Of a stretch of DNA of 18,613 bases, positions 8,309-17,637 are shown one piece after another; position 1 is the first letter of the stretch, and each line of letters begins with the position of its first letter. The notes under the pieces are model-generated. The model ran no database searches, was not told the origin of the DNA, and was given only the letters and a program-made list of their open reading frames with translations. A program made the position numbers and the translations under genes. Source of the stretch: Cladosporium sp. IMV 00045 (Eukaryota; Ascomycota; Dothideomycetes; Cladosporiales; Cladosporiaceae); NCBI GenBank assembly GCA_001931905.2, contig MSJI02000224.1, positions 1-18,613 on the forward strand. The letters run 5' to 3'.

Positions 8309-8610
8309 GGTATATGTGATGATGCTAGAGAGTTGGTATAGATAAAGAAAGAAATACAGTTTCCAAGGCTGAAGCTTCAACACCCCTCCTAGTACATGTA
8401 CATGTAGCTTAGGTATGTATACCTACCTAGGTACGTAAGCTATCAACCTCAGCTTCCATGTGCAATTATCTACATGTACCTTGACTTCTCAACCAATACC
8501 TCCCACCTCATATCAACCACGCCCGAGAAAACGCAACACTCGCAAGACATCCAAATAGAAAAGCAGAAACCATCATCAAAAAACAAAACCAAAACCAAAA
8601 CAAAAGACAG
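8309..8610. promoter_or_regulatory. NLR upstream region with clustered palindromes
   Basis: This short spacer between the NLR start and the tRNA gene includes 8391-8441, which is dense in short palindromic words: GTACATGTAC, ACCTAGGT, and TAGCTTA (8406-8412) facing TAAGCTA (8437-8443). The rest (about 8560-8605) is A-rich with repeated AAAACC words. It is the likely NLR promoter; no factor can be named. Confidence 0.4.
8602..8605 (-). terminator. RNA polymerase III terminator of tRNA-Pro
   Basis: A TTTT run on the minus strand lies six bases after the end of the mature tRNA, followed by further TTTTGG words. This is the standard Pol III stop signal at the expected distance. Confidence 0.8.
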
Positions 8611-8724
8611 GGGCCTAACCGCGAATCGAACGCGGGACCTCGCCCATTCTCGGAAATCTTGGGTGATTTCTGGATTTCCACGAAGGAACCCGAAGGGCGA
8701 ATTATACCACTAAACCATCAGGCC
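8611..8724 (-). tRNA. tRNA-Pro (anticodon CGG) with a 42-bp intron
   Basis: The minus strand folds into a full cloverleaf. The acceptor arm is GGCCTGA paired with TTAGGCC, with one G-U pair. The D arm is TGGTTTAGTGGTATAATTC, the anticodon stem CGCCC pairs with GGGCG, the loop is TTCGGGT, and the T arm is CCGCG-TTCGATT-CGCGG. The discriminator base is C; the 3' CCA is not encoded, as expected. The loop places CGG at 34-36, so it decodes the proline codon CCG. Exon 1 is 8689-8724, the intron 8647-8688 and exon 2 8611-8646. The intron sits one base 3' of the anticodon, the canonical place for splicing by tRNA endonuclease. The internal A and B boxes (TGGTTTAGTGG, GGTTCGANTCC-like) look intact, so the gene is probably functional. 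Confidence 0.95.
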
Positions 8725-10961
8725 GAGCTGCATTGTGATTGGATAGAAGAGTCGTGCTCGTTCACTGTTTATATAATTTTCCAACAATCCGAGAAAAGTA
8801 GGCAATGGAATTGGTTCAAGTGACTTTGTTCGAAAGGGCATCGCTTGACCTGGCCGTTCATGTCCGCCATCTTTCTCATCATCAACTTCGACTGCAAAAG
8901 CGCGCAGCACTTCATTACCGGGATGGGAAATCGCACATGATGAATCGTGTTCTTTCAATTTCGCATCACATAACGCGCTCAAATGGCTCTTCGCAGCGCC
9001 AACGACGTGTAGGGACGATACCGGAATGAAAAGAGAGGCATGAATGTGATGTTATGATGCCATTGGCCTTAGCAGTCACTCAGTAATGTCAGGCATATGC
9101 TGTCAACAAGGAATGAGCAACAAGTTCTCTACGGCAACCCGGCAGTCTTTTCCAATTCGAACAAGTAATAACAATATTACAATACGAGTAATTTCGCGAA
9201 GCTCGGAAAGAGAGTTCAGGAATACATCACGGCTGTGAACATCGGCACTTGCTGTTCACGAAAAGCGTCACAACACATACTTGACATCCATGGGATTCTG
9301 GTGGCTCGAACTACAGACAAGCGGCGTACGTGAAGACGTCCTACAATAATTCAGCAGGACGCGTGGCGACGTTGGAATTGTGATTGGTATTCTGGTTCGT
9401 GGCTGGCGACTAGGAGCGACCAAAGGCGGCGCGGAGATGTCCTAATTCGCGGGCGGCCGTTGAAGGGATGGTTTGATTAAACATGATGGGGGGGTTAATT
9501 GCCGAATACCAATGGGCAGAATAAACAGTCCGACTTCTGGACTTGTCGATTCGAACAGAGACATGGAGTGAGAAGTCCAGATCTGGTGAGGTGCGAAGGA
9601 TCAGTAGTCTGGCTTGTTTGTTTGTTTGGATGTTTGTTGAATTTCTTCCCTGGCTTGGAATGCATGGAACCTGACTCTGGCTTTCAGCAATGCAGCCACC
9701 ACGGTTTAACAACTCGACTACCCCGGCAGGCTTTGCCGCTAATGCAAGGAACGCGGACGAGGCCGCGTACTACAAGGATATTGGCAAGGATGGGGGATCT
9801 CCGTAGTCCAGGCCTTCCTTTTGATGTGCCTGCGTGTTTTTGTTGGTTTTCCTTGGGTCTTGGGCGTTGAGAACGTTTTTGAAGCTTGGTTTGCGCGCGC
9901 CGCCGTGATAGCAGAGCACTAATACCAGGACATGCGCTCGAGGTGTGTGAAATGGTGCATGTTGGGATCAATGCATCGCACTGTGCAGGTGAGACCCGCA
10001 GCGATCAATGCTCGGGGGATGATATAGCGTGTGAATGATTGATGGGTTGTGCCTGTCGGGGTTTCATGTAGTCTACTAGCAACAGGACAGAGACCGGAGA
10101 GAGCAACGTTCAAAGTTCCCAAGACCCAGGAAGCGAGTCAAGTGAAGCAGTGCAGAAAGGCTTGTCAAGATTGCGGCGGGTCTCTGTAGGAAACGGTCTT
10201 TGGTCTAGAACTTGGAGGACGTTGGGAGTGTGTGGGAGGTGGTCTGTAAGAGGGATGACAGTAGTAGTGAACAGAATAGGATGGAGGATGTGATTGTAAT
10301 ATGAAGGTTATCCACCGGCAGAAATGATATACAATAGTATCACTAGTAGACTAGTATGTGAGTCGGTGGCGTCCATAGCAGACGTGCGTGATAGGCTCCA
10401 TGCTTCAATCTCGCCAAAAAGATCACGAGAGTTCCAATCCCGGAGTCGCGCGCGCTAAGGGCTGTGAGCGAGATTGGGGAAGGCGCAACCGGCTGTCTAC
10501 CTCCTTTCGACGCCTCGACCGCATCTCCCTCCCTCCCCCCCCCGGCCAAGCCAGCGGCATTGATGTCTTCCCACTCTCCTCCTACTCCTCCCTTCTTCTT
10601 CCTCTTCCCTGTCGCGTAACATTCATCACTCCGTCTGGCCTGACGCTGCGAGTCTGCCTGTCTGTCCCTACGTCAGTCCTTGATCTCACCTGGAGCCTTC
10701 ACTCTCCCATTCACTCTTTGGATCCACTCGCCCTTGATTGTTCGTTCTCTCAACAAAAAAGAAAGGACAACCACAAACCAAAAACGCGACAACAAAGCCG
10801 GCCAATCTTCATTCTTCAATCAACAACTCCATTGACCGCTCCTGCGCGCCTGTCCCAGCCACCCAGGTCACACGACACACCCATCAACTCACTCATACAC
10901 TCGTTTATCACAACATCACTCAACCCATTCCTCCCACGGACTCACCTTCAAGTCTTTCACC
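8725..10961. other. 2.2-kb spacer between tRNA-Pro and the SUN gene; no gene supported
   Basis: I find no open frame with recognisable similarity or convincing coding character. The longest frames (about 90-125 codons, for example 9499-9870 +) read as random. Small features seen: GTAATA facing TATTAC around 9166-9181, TTTG repeats near 9617-9640, and ACTAGT-AG-ACTAGT at 10342-10355. From about 10490 to 10960 the + strand becomes C/T-rich with A-rich patches, ending in TTCACC just before the ATG. That fits the promoter and long leader of a well-expressed fungal gene. Confidence 0.55.
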
Positions 10962-12296
10962 ATGAAGCAATCAATGATCGTCCTTCTCGGCGCGGCCGCC
11001 GCCTCTGCCGCCCAGCCTGCCCACCAGCACGGCCACCAGCACCAGCACCTGCACCACGCTAAGCGTGAGCAGTCCACTCCTGTCGACTATGTCAGCGTCC
11101 CCGGCCCGACCGTCGTCGTCTACGAGCTCAATGGACGCCTCATCACCGAGGACGAAGTCCAGCAGGGCATCCAGAACGGCACTCTCGTCATGGCCCAGGA
11201 CGGCCAGCTCTCCTCGGCCGCGCCCTCCAGCACTCCCGCCCCATCCATTGCTGCGTACAGCGCGCCCAGCTCTAGCAGCTCCATCTCCATCGAGCCGGCG
11301 TCGACTATGGTTCTTTCTTCTTCGAGCTCCGTTGCTCAGCCGACCTCCAGCGCCGCCTCCTCCGCGGCCTCTTCCTACGCGGCTGAGTCCTCCAAGGCTC
11401 CCTCGTCGTACGGCTCCAGCAACAACGGCACCGACGATGACGACAACCACCCTGGACAAGGCGTCGACGACGAATTCCCCGATGGCGAGCTCGACTGCGA
11501 CCACTTCCCCGAAAACTACGGTGCGATCCCCGTCGACTGGATGGGTCTCGGTGGATGGACTGGTATCCAGACTCCCGGTGGCATCATGGGTGCCTACTCC
11601 GACATCAAGACTGCTCTTCACGGTGAGAGCTGCACCGAGGGCTCTTACTGCTCTTATGCTTGCCCTGCAGGTTACCAAAAGTCTCAGTGGCCCACTCAGC
11701 AGGGTGCCACTGGCCAGTCCATTGGTGGCGTTCAGTGCAAGGGTGGCAAGCTCCGCTTGACCAACAAGGAGATGTCTACCAAGCTCTGCATGACTGGCAC
11801 CGCTGAGGTTGAGGTTAAGGTCGAGAACAAGCTTGGCGAGAACGTCGCCGTCTGCCGTACTGACTACCCCGGTACTGAGGGCGAGACCGTGCCTCTCAAC
11901 ACCCACCCTGGCAAGACCTACCCTTTGACCTGCCCTGATGCCGACAACTACTACAACTGGCAGGGTGGCAAGACCAGCGCTCAGTACTACGTCAACCCGG
12001 CCGGTGTTGCCATGAAGGATGCCTGCCAGTGGGGCTCCGACGCAAACCCCTGGGGCAACTTCGCTCCCATGAACCTCGGTGTTGGCTACAGCAACGGCCG
12101 CGCGTGGCTGTCCATCTTCCAGAACTCCCCGACCACCGATGCTAAGCTTGACTTCACCGTTGAGATCAAGGGTGACAACATGAGCGGCACTTGCAAGTAC
12201 TCCAACGGTCAGTACTGCGGCAGCACCGGCTGCAGCTCCACCATTGGCTGCACTGTCTCCATCGCCTCTGGCACCGCCACCTTCGTCTTCTCTTAG
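10962..12296 (+). CDS. sun1: SUN-family secreted cell-wall protein (GH132)
   Basis: SUN proteins (yeast Sim1/Uth1/Nca3/Sun4, Aspergillus Sun1) are secreted, wall-associated proteins that act on beta-1,3-glucan and are needed for septation and wall integrity. This 444-residue intronless frame has a signal peptide (about 1-17), a His-rich stretch, and a KR dibasic site at 34-35 suited to Kex2 cleavage. A conserved YVSVPGPTVVVYELNG-like segment follows, then a Ser/Ala-rich linker (about 84-155) that is probably O-mannosylated, then the SUN domain from about 170. The family cysteine signature C-x5-C-x3-C-x24-C is exact (C224, C230, C234, C259). The domain continues through YNWQGGKTSAQYYVNPAG and QWGSDANPWGNFAPMNLG to a cysteine-rich end (CSSTIGCTVS). 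Third codon positions are strongly C-biased, consistent with high expression. The start is the first ATG in frame after CTTTCACC. Family assignment is firm; which paralogue it is cannot be said. Confidence 0.95.
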   Translation: MKQSMIVLLGAAAASAAQPAHQHGHQHQHLHHAKREQSTPVDYVSVPGPTVVVYELNGRLITEDEVQQGIQNGTLVMAQDGQLSSAAPSSTPAPSIAAYSAPSSSSSISIEPASTMVLSSSSSVAQPTSSAASSAASSYAAESSKAPSSYGSSNNGTDDDDNHPGQGVDDEFPDGELDCDHFPENYGAIPVDWMGLGGWTGIQTPGGIMGAYSDIKTALHGESCTEGSYCSYACPAGYQKSQWPTQQGATGQSIGGVQCKGGKLRLTNKEMSTKLCMTGTAEVEVKVENKLGENVAVCRTDYPGTEGETVPLNTHPGKTYPLTCPDADNYYNWQGGKTSAQYYVNPAGVAMKDACQWGSDANPWGNFAPMNLGVGYSNGRAWLSIFQNSPTTDAKLDFTVEIKGDNMSGTCKYSNGQYCGSTGCSSTIGCTVSIASGTATFVFS

Positions 12297-13411
12297 ACGA
12301 AGAACCGATGTTGAGCCTTTCGCAAGCGGGCTAGGATCCCACCATGTGCATAAAGCTATCGAAGCAAAAAGGCACCTGGCGTGCAATTTCTCTCGTCTTC
12401 TCGCCTTTTGACATCTCCCCCGGCCGACCTGGCAGGCACCTCTTCGGCCATCTATCATGTACAGAACAGCACCTTGCTTTACATCCATCTTCTTGCAAAA
12501 GAAAGCAAACATGGCCAAGTGCCACCAGTACACCTCGGCCGGGCCTTGAGTTGACCGATTAAAGTCTGCACGCCTACACAAGCAACCAATACAAGCAACA
12601 TCTTCATCTCATCCTTCTTGACCCAGCATCCTTTTCTACAAAAGCTACTGGGACAACAGCACGGTTCTTTGATCCCCGTTTTTTGGTTATTCTTTGCTTG
12701 CTTGCCTTTGCTGCCTTCGGTTTCGTATCTTTCAAGCACGAGAGCTTGCGTCAAGCAGAGTTGCATTGCTTCCTTTTCCTTTCCGTCATTTTTTCTTTCC
12801 TCCAACTTTTTCTCTTTCATGTCCACCAAACTCACGACGGAGTCCACACCAAAGACGAGGAAGAGGAGGAGGAGGAGATGGCAGACGAGCAGGGGCCCTT
12901 TGTGCATAGGAGAGGAAAAAGGACCTTTGGAGGAGGATCTCCCCGAGCGGAATCATCATTCGAGCTTTTATTGCCCACCCCAATTTAGTAGTAGTGTCTC
13001 TGTGTGTGCGCCCTTTTGTACATAATGTCTTTTTCCACCCATCCGTTTTTTGCTTTCCTTTCTTTCCTTGATTTAATAGTTCAGTTAATGTTATTTCCCT
13101 CAAGCGCAAGGCTTCCTCTACTTTTTCTTCCCTCAGATGTAAGCGGTGTGTTCTTGAGTCAACTCCCGTCAACATCCTATCTCCAACCCTCCTCTGCTTC
13201 GTCTCCCTCTGGTATTAGTCCGATAAACGAAAGGTTTCGCCCCCGTTCCAAACCAACCCAACCAACCTGCAATCCAACCAACCCCCCAATCCAACCCCTC
13301 CACCTCCCCAGCACAATTCACAGCCCAGTTTGCACTAACAATAAGGCAGGCGATAGACATGTACGATGTATCTGATAGGTTCACCGCGAGCCCTCGCTAG
13401 TCCTGGGCCGT

Positions 13412-13487
13412 ATATGCCGTGTTACTGGTGATGCGCCGCGTAATTTAGCGTACGCCGTGTAAGTGAGTGTACGCCGTGTAACTTGCC
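13412..13487. repeat. Four-copy 19-bp tandem repeat with a GCCGYGT core
   Basis: Four units start exactly 19 bp apart (13412, 13431, 13450, 13469). All share GCCG[TC]GT at the same offset, and the last two share the 13-mer GTACGCCGTGTAA. The 3' third of each unit is variable. This could be a young minisatellite or a cluster of binding sites. Confidence 0.75.
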
Positions 13488-13746
13488 ACGCTGCACTCGC
13501 TTTCGTGCTAAAAGGCGGAAGTGGCATGTGAGATTCCATTCGGTCTTTGCACGTTCATTCGGGAACACCTATGTAGGTACCCGCATGTCATCTCTCCAAC
13601 AGCCGCCGTGAAGGGTAACGTCAATGCTGCACGGCGCAATTGACTCGGGCCATCTAAGGTCTCTTTTGTTCTCATCAGAAATCTGCACTTGTCTCGGGAA
13701 AATAAGGTGCCATGGACCAAATTTCGGAACGCATGATTATTCTGAT

Positions 13747-13766
13747 ATAACCCCAACCCTAACCCT
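13747..13766 (+). repeat. Telomere-like interstitial tract, copy 2
   Basis: This is an exact second copy of the 20-mer at 4441-4460 (CCCCAA variant followed by two CCCTAA-type units), in the same orientation. The flanks on both sides differ from copy 1, so the shared part is the tract itself plus the leading ATAA. Confidence 0.8.
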
Positions 13767-13881
13767 ACGTCGGAGATTGTCGAGACTTGTCGGGTCGACA
13801 GCAATATTGGAGTTGGAAAAGTATACTTTGCTCGGTTATGGTTTTGCATTGCCGGCTGGATTTGTTTGGAGAGGAGAGGCG

Positions 13882-13903
13882 TTTTTTTTTTTTTTTTTTT
13901 TTT
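13882..13903. repeat. T22 homopolymer
   Basis: An uninterrupted run of 22 T lies about 115 bp after the second telomere-like tract and 365 bp beyond the ARP2 stop. It may be a simple slippage tract. On the minus strand it reads as poly(A), but no retroposed sequence is recognisable beside it. Confidence 0.8.
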
Positions 13904-14267
13904 CTGTGTATTTCTGTGACTTGATTTCCTGGTAAATTGGGGGGCAGAGAAGGGGAGTGGAAGCGACAGGGAGCTTCCTGTATTTCGACGAGATGATTCT
14001 GGTCGTGTCGTTTGGGTTTTTTGTTTTTGGGAAATACATGTACTTTCACAATCGGAGGTGGGTAGCTTGAAGGAGATATCAATATTTTTCTCACTTCCTT
14101 TACTTTCCCTCTCTTATCATGTTTCTCCAATTTGGTGTATGCATAACGGGTCTTGCTTGGTTTTTTGTGAATAAGACAGGGACGGGACAAAAAAGGACAA
14201 TTTTCTTTCATGATATTCTGGGCATATATGATTTTCACTTTCCACTCTCCTTCCCGTACAGCACTCT

Positions 14268-15688
14268 CTACCTCGCGCCCAACTTCTCCAATGCTCTAAC
14301 GCCCTGCTCCTCCCACTCGGCCTTGGAGACCCACATGTTATCGCGCTCGGCCATGATATTCGCCAAAACCGCACCTCCAAGGAAGACCATGTGGCGACGG
14401 CGCGGCGGGTCCTCGATGCGCACCTTGAACTTGTCCAGCCGCTCCGGGTTGCCGCCCAGCACCTTGTGCAGCCACAGCTGCTTGATCTCCTTCTCCATGC
14501 GCGACGGCAGGCCGGGGTACATGCTGCTGCCGCCGGAGAGGACGATGGCGCGGTAGAGGGAGGAGCGGATGTCGACGTCCGCCGCTTGGATGGTGTTGAA
14601 GAGGAATTCGGCGATGCCCGGCTGTTCCACGTCCACGAGGTGCGGCTGGAAGAGGCATTCGGGCGCTTCGAAGCGTTCGCTGCCGACGCGGATGGTGCGG
14701 CCGTCCGGGAGGGTGTAGGTTTCTACCAGCGTGGTGGTGTCTTCGCTCAGTTTCTGGTCGAGGGCGAGGTCGTAGCTGACGTAGCAGAGTTTCTCCTTGA
14801 TGGCGCGGACGGTTTCGAAATCGGCGGTGCGGTTGAGCGCGTACCCGCGGCGGAGCAGGAGCGAGATGAGATTGCGGGTGACGTCGCGGCCGGCGACGTC
14901 GAGGCGGCGCGTGAGGTGGTTGAGGACCGTGGACTCGTAGACGGGGACGATGTGCGTGACGCCGTCGCCGGAGTCGACCACCACGCCGGACGAGAGGCCT
15001 TGTGCGTAGAGGGCCAGCACGGCCTGGATGGCCACATAGACGCCGCCGAAGTTGTAGCGCTCGAACATGACCTCGCACATGTGCTCGCGGTTCTTGAGCG
15101 GGTTCATGGGCGGCTCCGTCAGCAGGATCTTGCGGCCGGTCGGGTCGAGTTTCATCTTCTCGAAGAATGTGTAGTCCCACAGGTGTTGCATGTCGTCCCA
15201 TCGCTTTACTATGCCGTTCTCCATCTGTGTATTTCCAAGATGATCATGTTAGCAAGCTCGCCGTTCGCCTTTGTCTCTCTCCTTCACTTCCTGCTGCGCC
15301 ATCTCTCCCTCCTCTCTCACATGATGGTGTAATCGCATACCGGATAAGTGATCTGCAGCATCGATCTCGCAGCCGCCGCTTCATCACCGCACATGATGTC
15401 CTTGAGCACGACATCGCCGGACGTCTGCTCTTCTGTTCGGAGGATGGGTCGGCCGATTATTGAGGGGTATTGGTGGTCGGGGAAGTTCTGGCAAAGATCG
15501 TCTCAGCGGTGATATTCCAAAAGAGCGCGCATGTGCTGTGGCATATCCAATGGGCCGTACCGTGCCTGCGTAACCGGCTTTGAGGAAACCGGTGCCTCCA
15601 TCGAGGACTGTAGGCGGGTGAAGTTAGCAAGGTGGCATTGGGTGGTTTGGGCTGTGCTGAGGGAGGTACCGATGGGCGACTCGGCCAT
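14268..15688 (-). CDS. ARP2: Actin-related protein 2 (Arp2)
   Basis: Arp2 is one of the two actin-like subunits of the Arp2/3 complex, which nucleates branched actin at endocytic sites and growing tips. I read four exons on the minus strand: 15670-15688, 15561-15607, 15341-15487 and 14268-15224, giving 389 residues, the usual Arp2 length. Introns of 62, 73 and 116 bp have GTACCT, GTACGG and GTATGC donors and CAG acceptors; the first has a GCTAAC branch site. The joins restore [21 protein letters not shown], then [21 protein letters not shown], then [17 protein letters not shown] before [20 protein letters not shown], all typical of Arp2. Nucleotide-binding segments are [13 protein letters not shown] near the N-terminus, [14 protein letters not shown] (about 152-165) and [11 protein letters not shown] (about 300-310). 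The first exon encodes only six full codons, so automated predictors may miss it. The gene shares a short divergent promoter with the SDHAF1 gene. Confidence 0.95.
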
Positions 15689-15998
15689 GGCTGAGAGCTG
15701 GTCGAGGGGATGTGCAGGAGCAAGTCGGGAGCAGGAGAGGGAGGTCTTGGAAGTAGTTTAATGCAATCAATCGGTCAAGCGAGTGGTATGTGGTTATGGG
15801 GTGGAGTCTTGGAGATGATGGCTTGCCTGGTGCTGGTAGTATGCCTGGAGACGTGTGGGGCTTAAGCTTGCAGGTGTGACGAAGCCCGCGCTCCTCGGCT
15901 TGTTAACTTCAATGTTCTGGTCATCTATCAATCAAATTCCCAGCCAACCTTTAATCAATTCCCACGACCACCACCACCACGTCCAACACAAACCAACC
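15689..15998. promoter_or_regulatory. Divergent promoter between ARP2 and the SDHAF1 gene
   Basis: Only 310 bp separate the two start codons, so both promoters and leaders share this space. The end next to the + strand gene is rich in CCA/ACC words (ACCACCACCACCAC at about 15967-15980), as in many fungal leaders. No clear TATA box is visible. Confidence 0.6.
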
Positions 15999-16247
15999 AT
16001 GGCCCGCCCGCACCGCCTTTCCGGCCTGCAAAGAGAAGTCCTCTCGCTCTACCGGTCCTGCCTGCGCGCCGCCCGGCACAAACCGGCATCCACACGGCCC
16101 AACTTCGAAGCCTTTGCGCGGCGCGAGTTCGCCCGCAACATCAGCCTTGACAAGAAAGATTTCGGCGCGATAGAGTTCTTGCTGCGGAAAGGGCATAAGC
16201 AGTTGGAGGTGTATGAGGCGAAGAATATTACGAATATCGCTGTGTGA
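15999..16247 (+). CDS. SDH6: Succinate dehydrogenase assembly factor 1 (LYR protein, SDHAF1/Sdh6)
   Basis: SDHAF1/Sdh6 is a small mitochondrial-matrix LYR protein that helps insert or protect the iron-sulfur clusters of the SDHB subunit of complex II. The 82-residue protein starts MARPHRLSGLQREVLSLYRS with the LYR tripeptide at 17-19. It continues with a basic helix, RREFARN (the RxxF element that follows LYR in this family), and IEFLLRKGHKQLEVYE, matching the SDHAF1 pattern of an IEYLxRxGxxQL helix. The open frame extends upstream to 15855, but the added 48 residues are unconserved and His-rich. The ATG at 15999 in AACCATGG is the better start and gives the family length. It has no introns. 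The gene is convergent with the GH72 gene across 1.4 kb. Confidence 0.93.
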   Translation: MARPHRLSGLQREVLSLYRSCLRAARHKPASTRPNFEAFARREFARNISLDKKDFGAIEFLLRKGHKQLEVYEAKNITNIAV

Positions 16248-17637
16248 TGGCCTCTTTCTCAACGAGAGAGGAGTGAGGGAGGACTTGAGATCGATGCGTG
16301 GAATGGATGGATTGGCTTGGCTGTGCTCAAGGCAAACCAAGAGTGCTGTCGAGGCCTAATGTGATGAATACCTGGGTTGTCCTCTTCTACAAGCCATCGG
16401 GAGACTGGACTGGGCCGCAGCACTCTGTCCCATTTGCCACTGGCTTCGACCGCCGGTTGCATTGCTGGCAAGGACGCGCAGTCCATTGCTAGTACAGCCC
16501 AATCGCCAATTTTGAAGTGATTGGAAGCAAACACAGCCAGCATCAGAGGCATGCGCAAGGAGTCCTTGCTCAAGAGCGCTAGGAGGCATTCCACAGCCCA
16601 CACCGACAAACCACCGCCCATCCCAAGAACCCGTCGCGGCACGAAAAGGGCCTCGAAGCTCCCAAACCCATAGCCATGGCGGAGATGCTCGAGGCGAAAC
16701 CTGTCTAGAAGAAAAACCATCCCAGTCCAATCGATCGCCCAAGCCTCAAACAAAGTAGGCACGAGAGAGGAAAAAGAGCCGTGGGTCCACGAAAGGAAGA
16801 TGTAGAATAAAAGGCCATGTACGAATAAGGCGATGTAGGATATCGAGCGCCACACAAACAACTGTACCTATAATAACAACACTTATTGATAGCAATAACA
16901 CAACACTCGCACTCCCCCCCTAACGAATGACACACGCGTCCAAGGCAAACGGCGCAAGCAAAGAACGTGCCATTCTTCATCAAACACACTCATTCTGTTT
17001 GCCTTTCGACGAAAAGGGGAGCGCAAGGCGAGAAAAGGTGGAGTGGTATTCCTCGCCGAAAGGTGTTGTCTCGGAAGGTGAAAGACGTCGTCAAATGCGA
17101 GGATACATGTATACCTATATGTATGTATATATCAATGACGACTACGAAAGCAAGCAAGAACTCCATCCCTTATGTGTGAGAAAATCCCAAACGTGGCAGC
17201 ATAGTCCCCGAGTGGGTAGGTATCAATGGCAGGGTATACGACCGTCGGCCAACAGCAGCATTGTTACTGTGAATCTTGGAAGTGGGAAGGAGAGTGAGAT
17301 TCTGGAGAGTTGATGGAAAATTGATTTCTACTGATGAGTGACGCCGAGAGAAATGCCCATATCAAGAAAACAGAACGAGAAGAACAAGAAGGCATAGACA
17401 TTTCATAGAAGGAAGAAGAAAAAGGGAAAAGAAAAGAAAATGTAAACAAAGTAAGAAGGAAGAGAAAGATGAAATGATAAGAGCAATCAGAGAGAAATAT
17501 CGGGTTATGGCTCATTTCTCTCTCTGTGTCCATTATCTCTCTCCATCCACACCTCGGTATCAAATCTGGGGATTGGTATAATTAACTTCCACATCCACGT
17601 CCACGTCTCACTTCCACATCTCCTTCAGCAAGTCTGC
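16248..17637. other. Convergent spacer between the SDHAF1 and GH72 genes; no gene supported
   Basis: A 200-codon minus-strand frame (16259-16861) is open and begins with a hydrophobic stretch. It shows no family resemblance, has no conserved neighbours and ends inside the likely 3' UTR of the SDHAF1 gene, so I do not call it. The rest contains TATA-like AT-rich words near 17105-17130, a polypurine tract (17407-17440) and CT-rich runs (17510-17545) next to the GH72 stop. Confidence 0.5.
17407..17440. repeat. 34-nt uninterrupted polypurine tract
   Basis: All bases from 17407 to 17440 are A or G, within a broader purine-rich stretch (about 17360-17490) containing AAGAAAAAGGG and AAAGAAAAG. On the coding strand of the GH72 gene it is polypyrimidine and lies about 200 bp past the stop, so it could be part of the 3' UTR or 3'-end signals. 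Confidence 0.6.

Larger units (their letters stand above)
12297..14267. other. Convergent spacer between the SUN and ARP2 genes
   Basis: This 2-kb stretch lies between two gene 3' ends. I see no gene. About 12600-13170 is C/T-rich on the + strand with a short GGA microsatellite (about 12860-12877), fitting a long SUN 3' UTR. About 13230-13320 is a CCAA-rich run. The 19-bp tandem repeat, the telomere-like tract and the T22 run are listed separately. Short frames across the GGA run encode only low-complexity Glu stretches and are not credible proteins. Confidence 0.55.

Noticed and set aside
10971..12581. 536-codon minus-strand open frame antisense to the SUN gene
   Set aside because: It is a shadow of strong C-ending codon bias in the SUN gene, which removes stops from the antisense frame. 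It is Gly/Ala/Val/Arg-rich with no family pattern, and the + strand frame has exact SUN cysteine spacing.
12683..12988. Plus-strand frame of 101 codons with a poly-Glu run
   Set aside because: The Glu run comes from a GGA microsatellite in a pyrimidine/purine-biased 3' region. There is no conserved sequence on either side.
14391..15332. Long open frames overlapping ARP2 on the + strand and in other minus frames
   Set aside because: They are frame shadows of the GC-rich ARP2 exon 4. Their compositions are low complexity (Val/Ala/Glu/Asp-rich or Arg/Pro/His-rich), and they conflict with an unmistakable Arp2 coding sequence.
15855..15998. N-terminal extension of the SDHAF1 protein to an upstream ATG
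   Set aside because: The 48 extra residues are unconserved, His-rich and read through a CCA-repeat leader. The internal ATG has good context and gives the family length.
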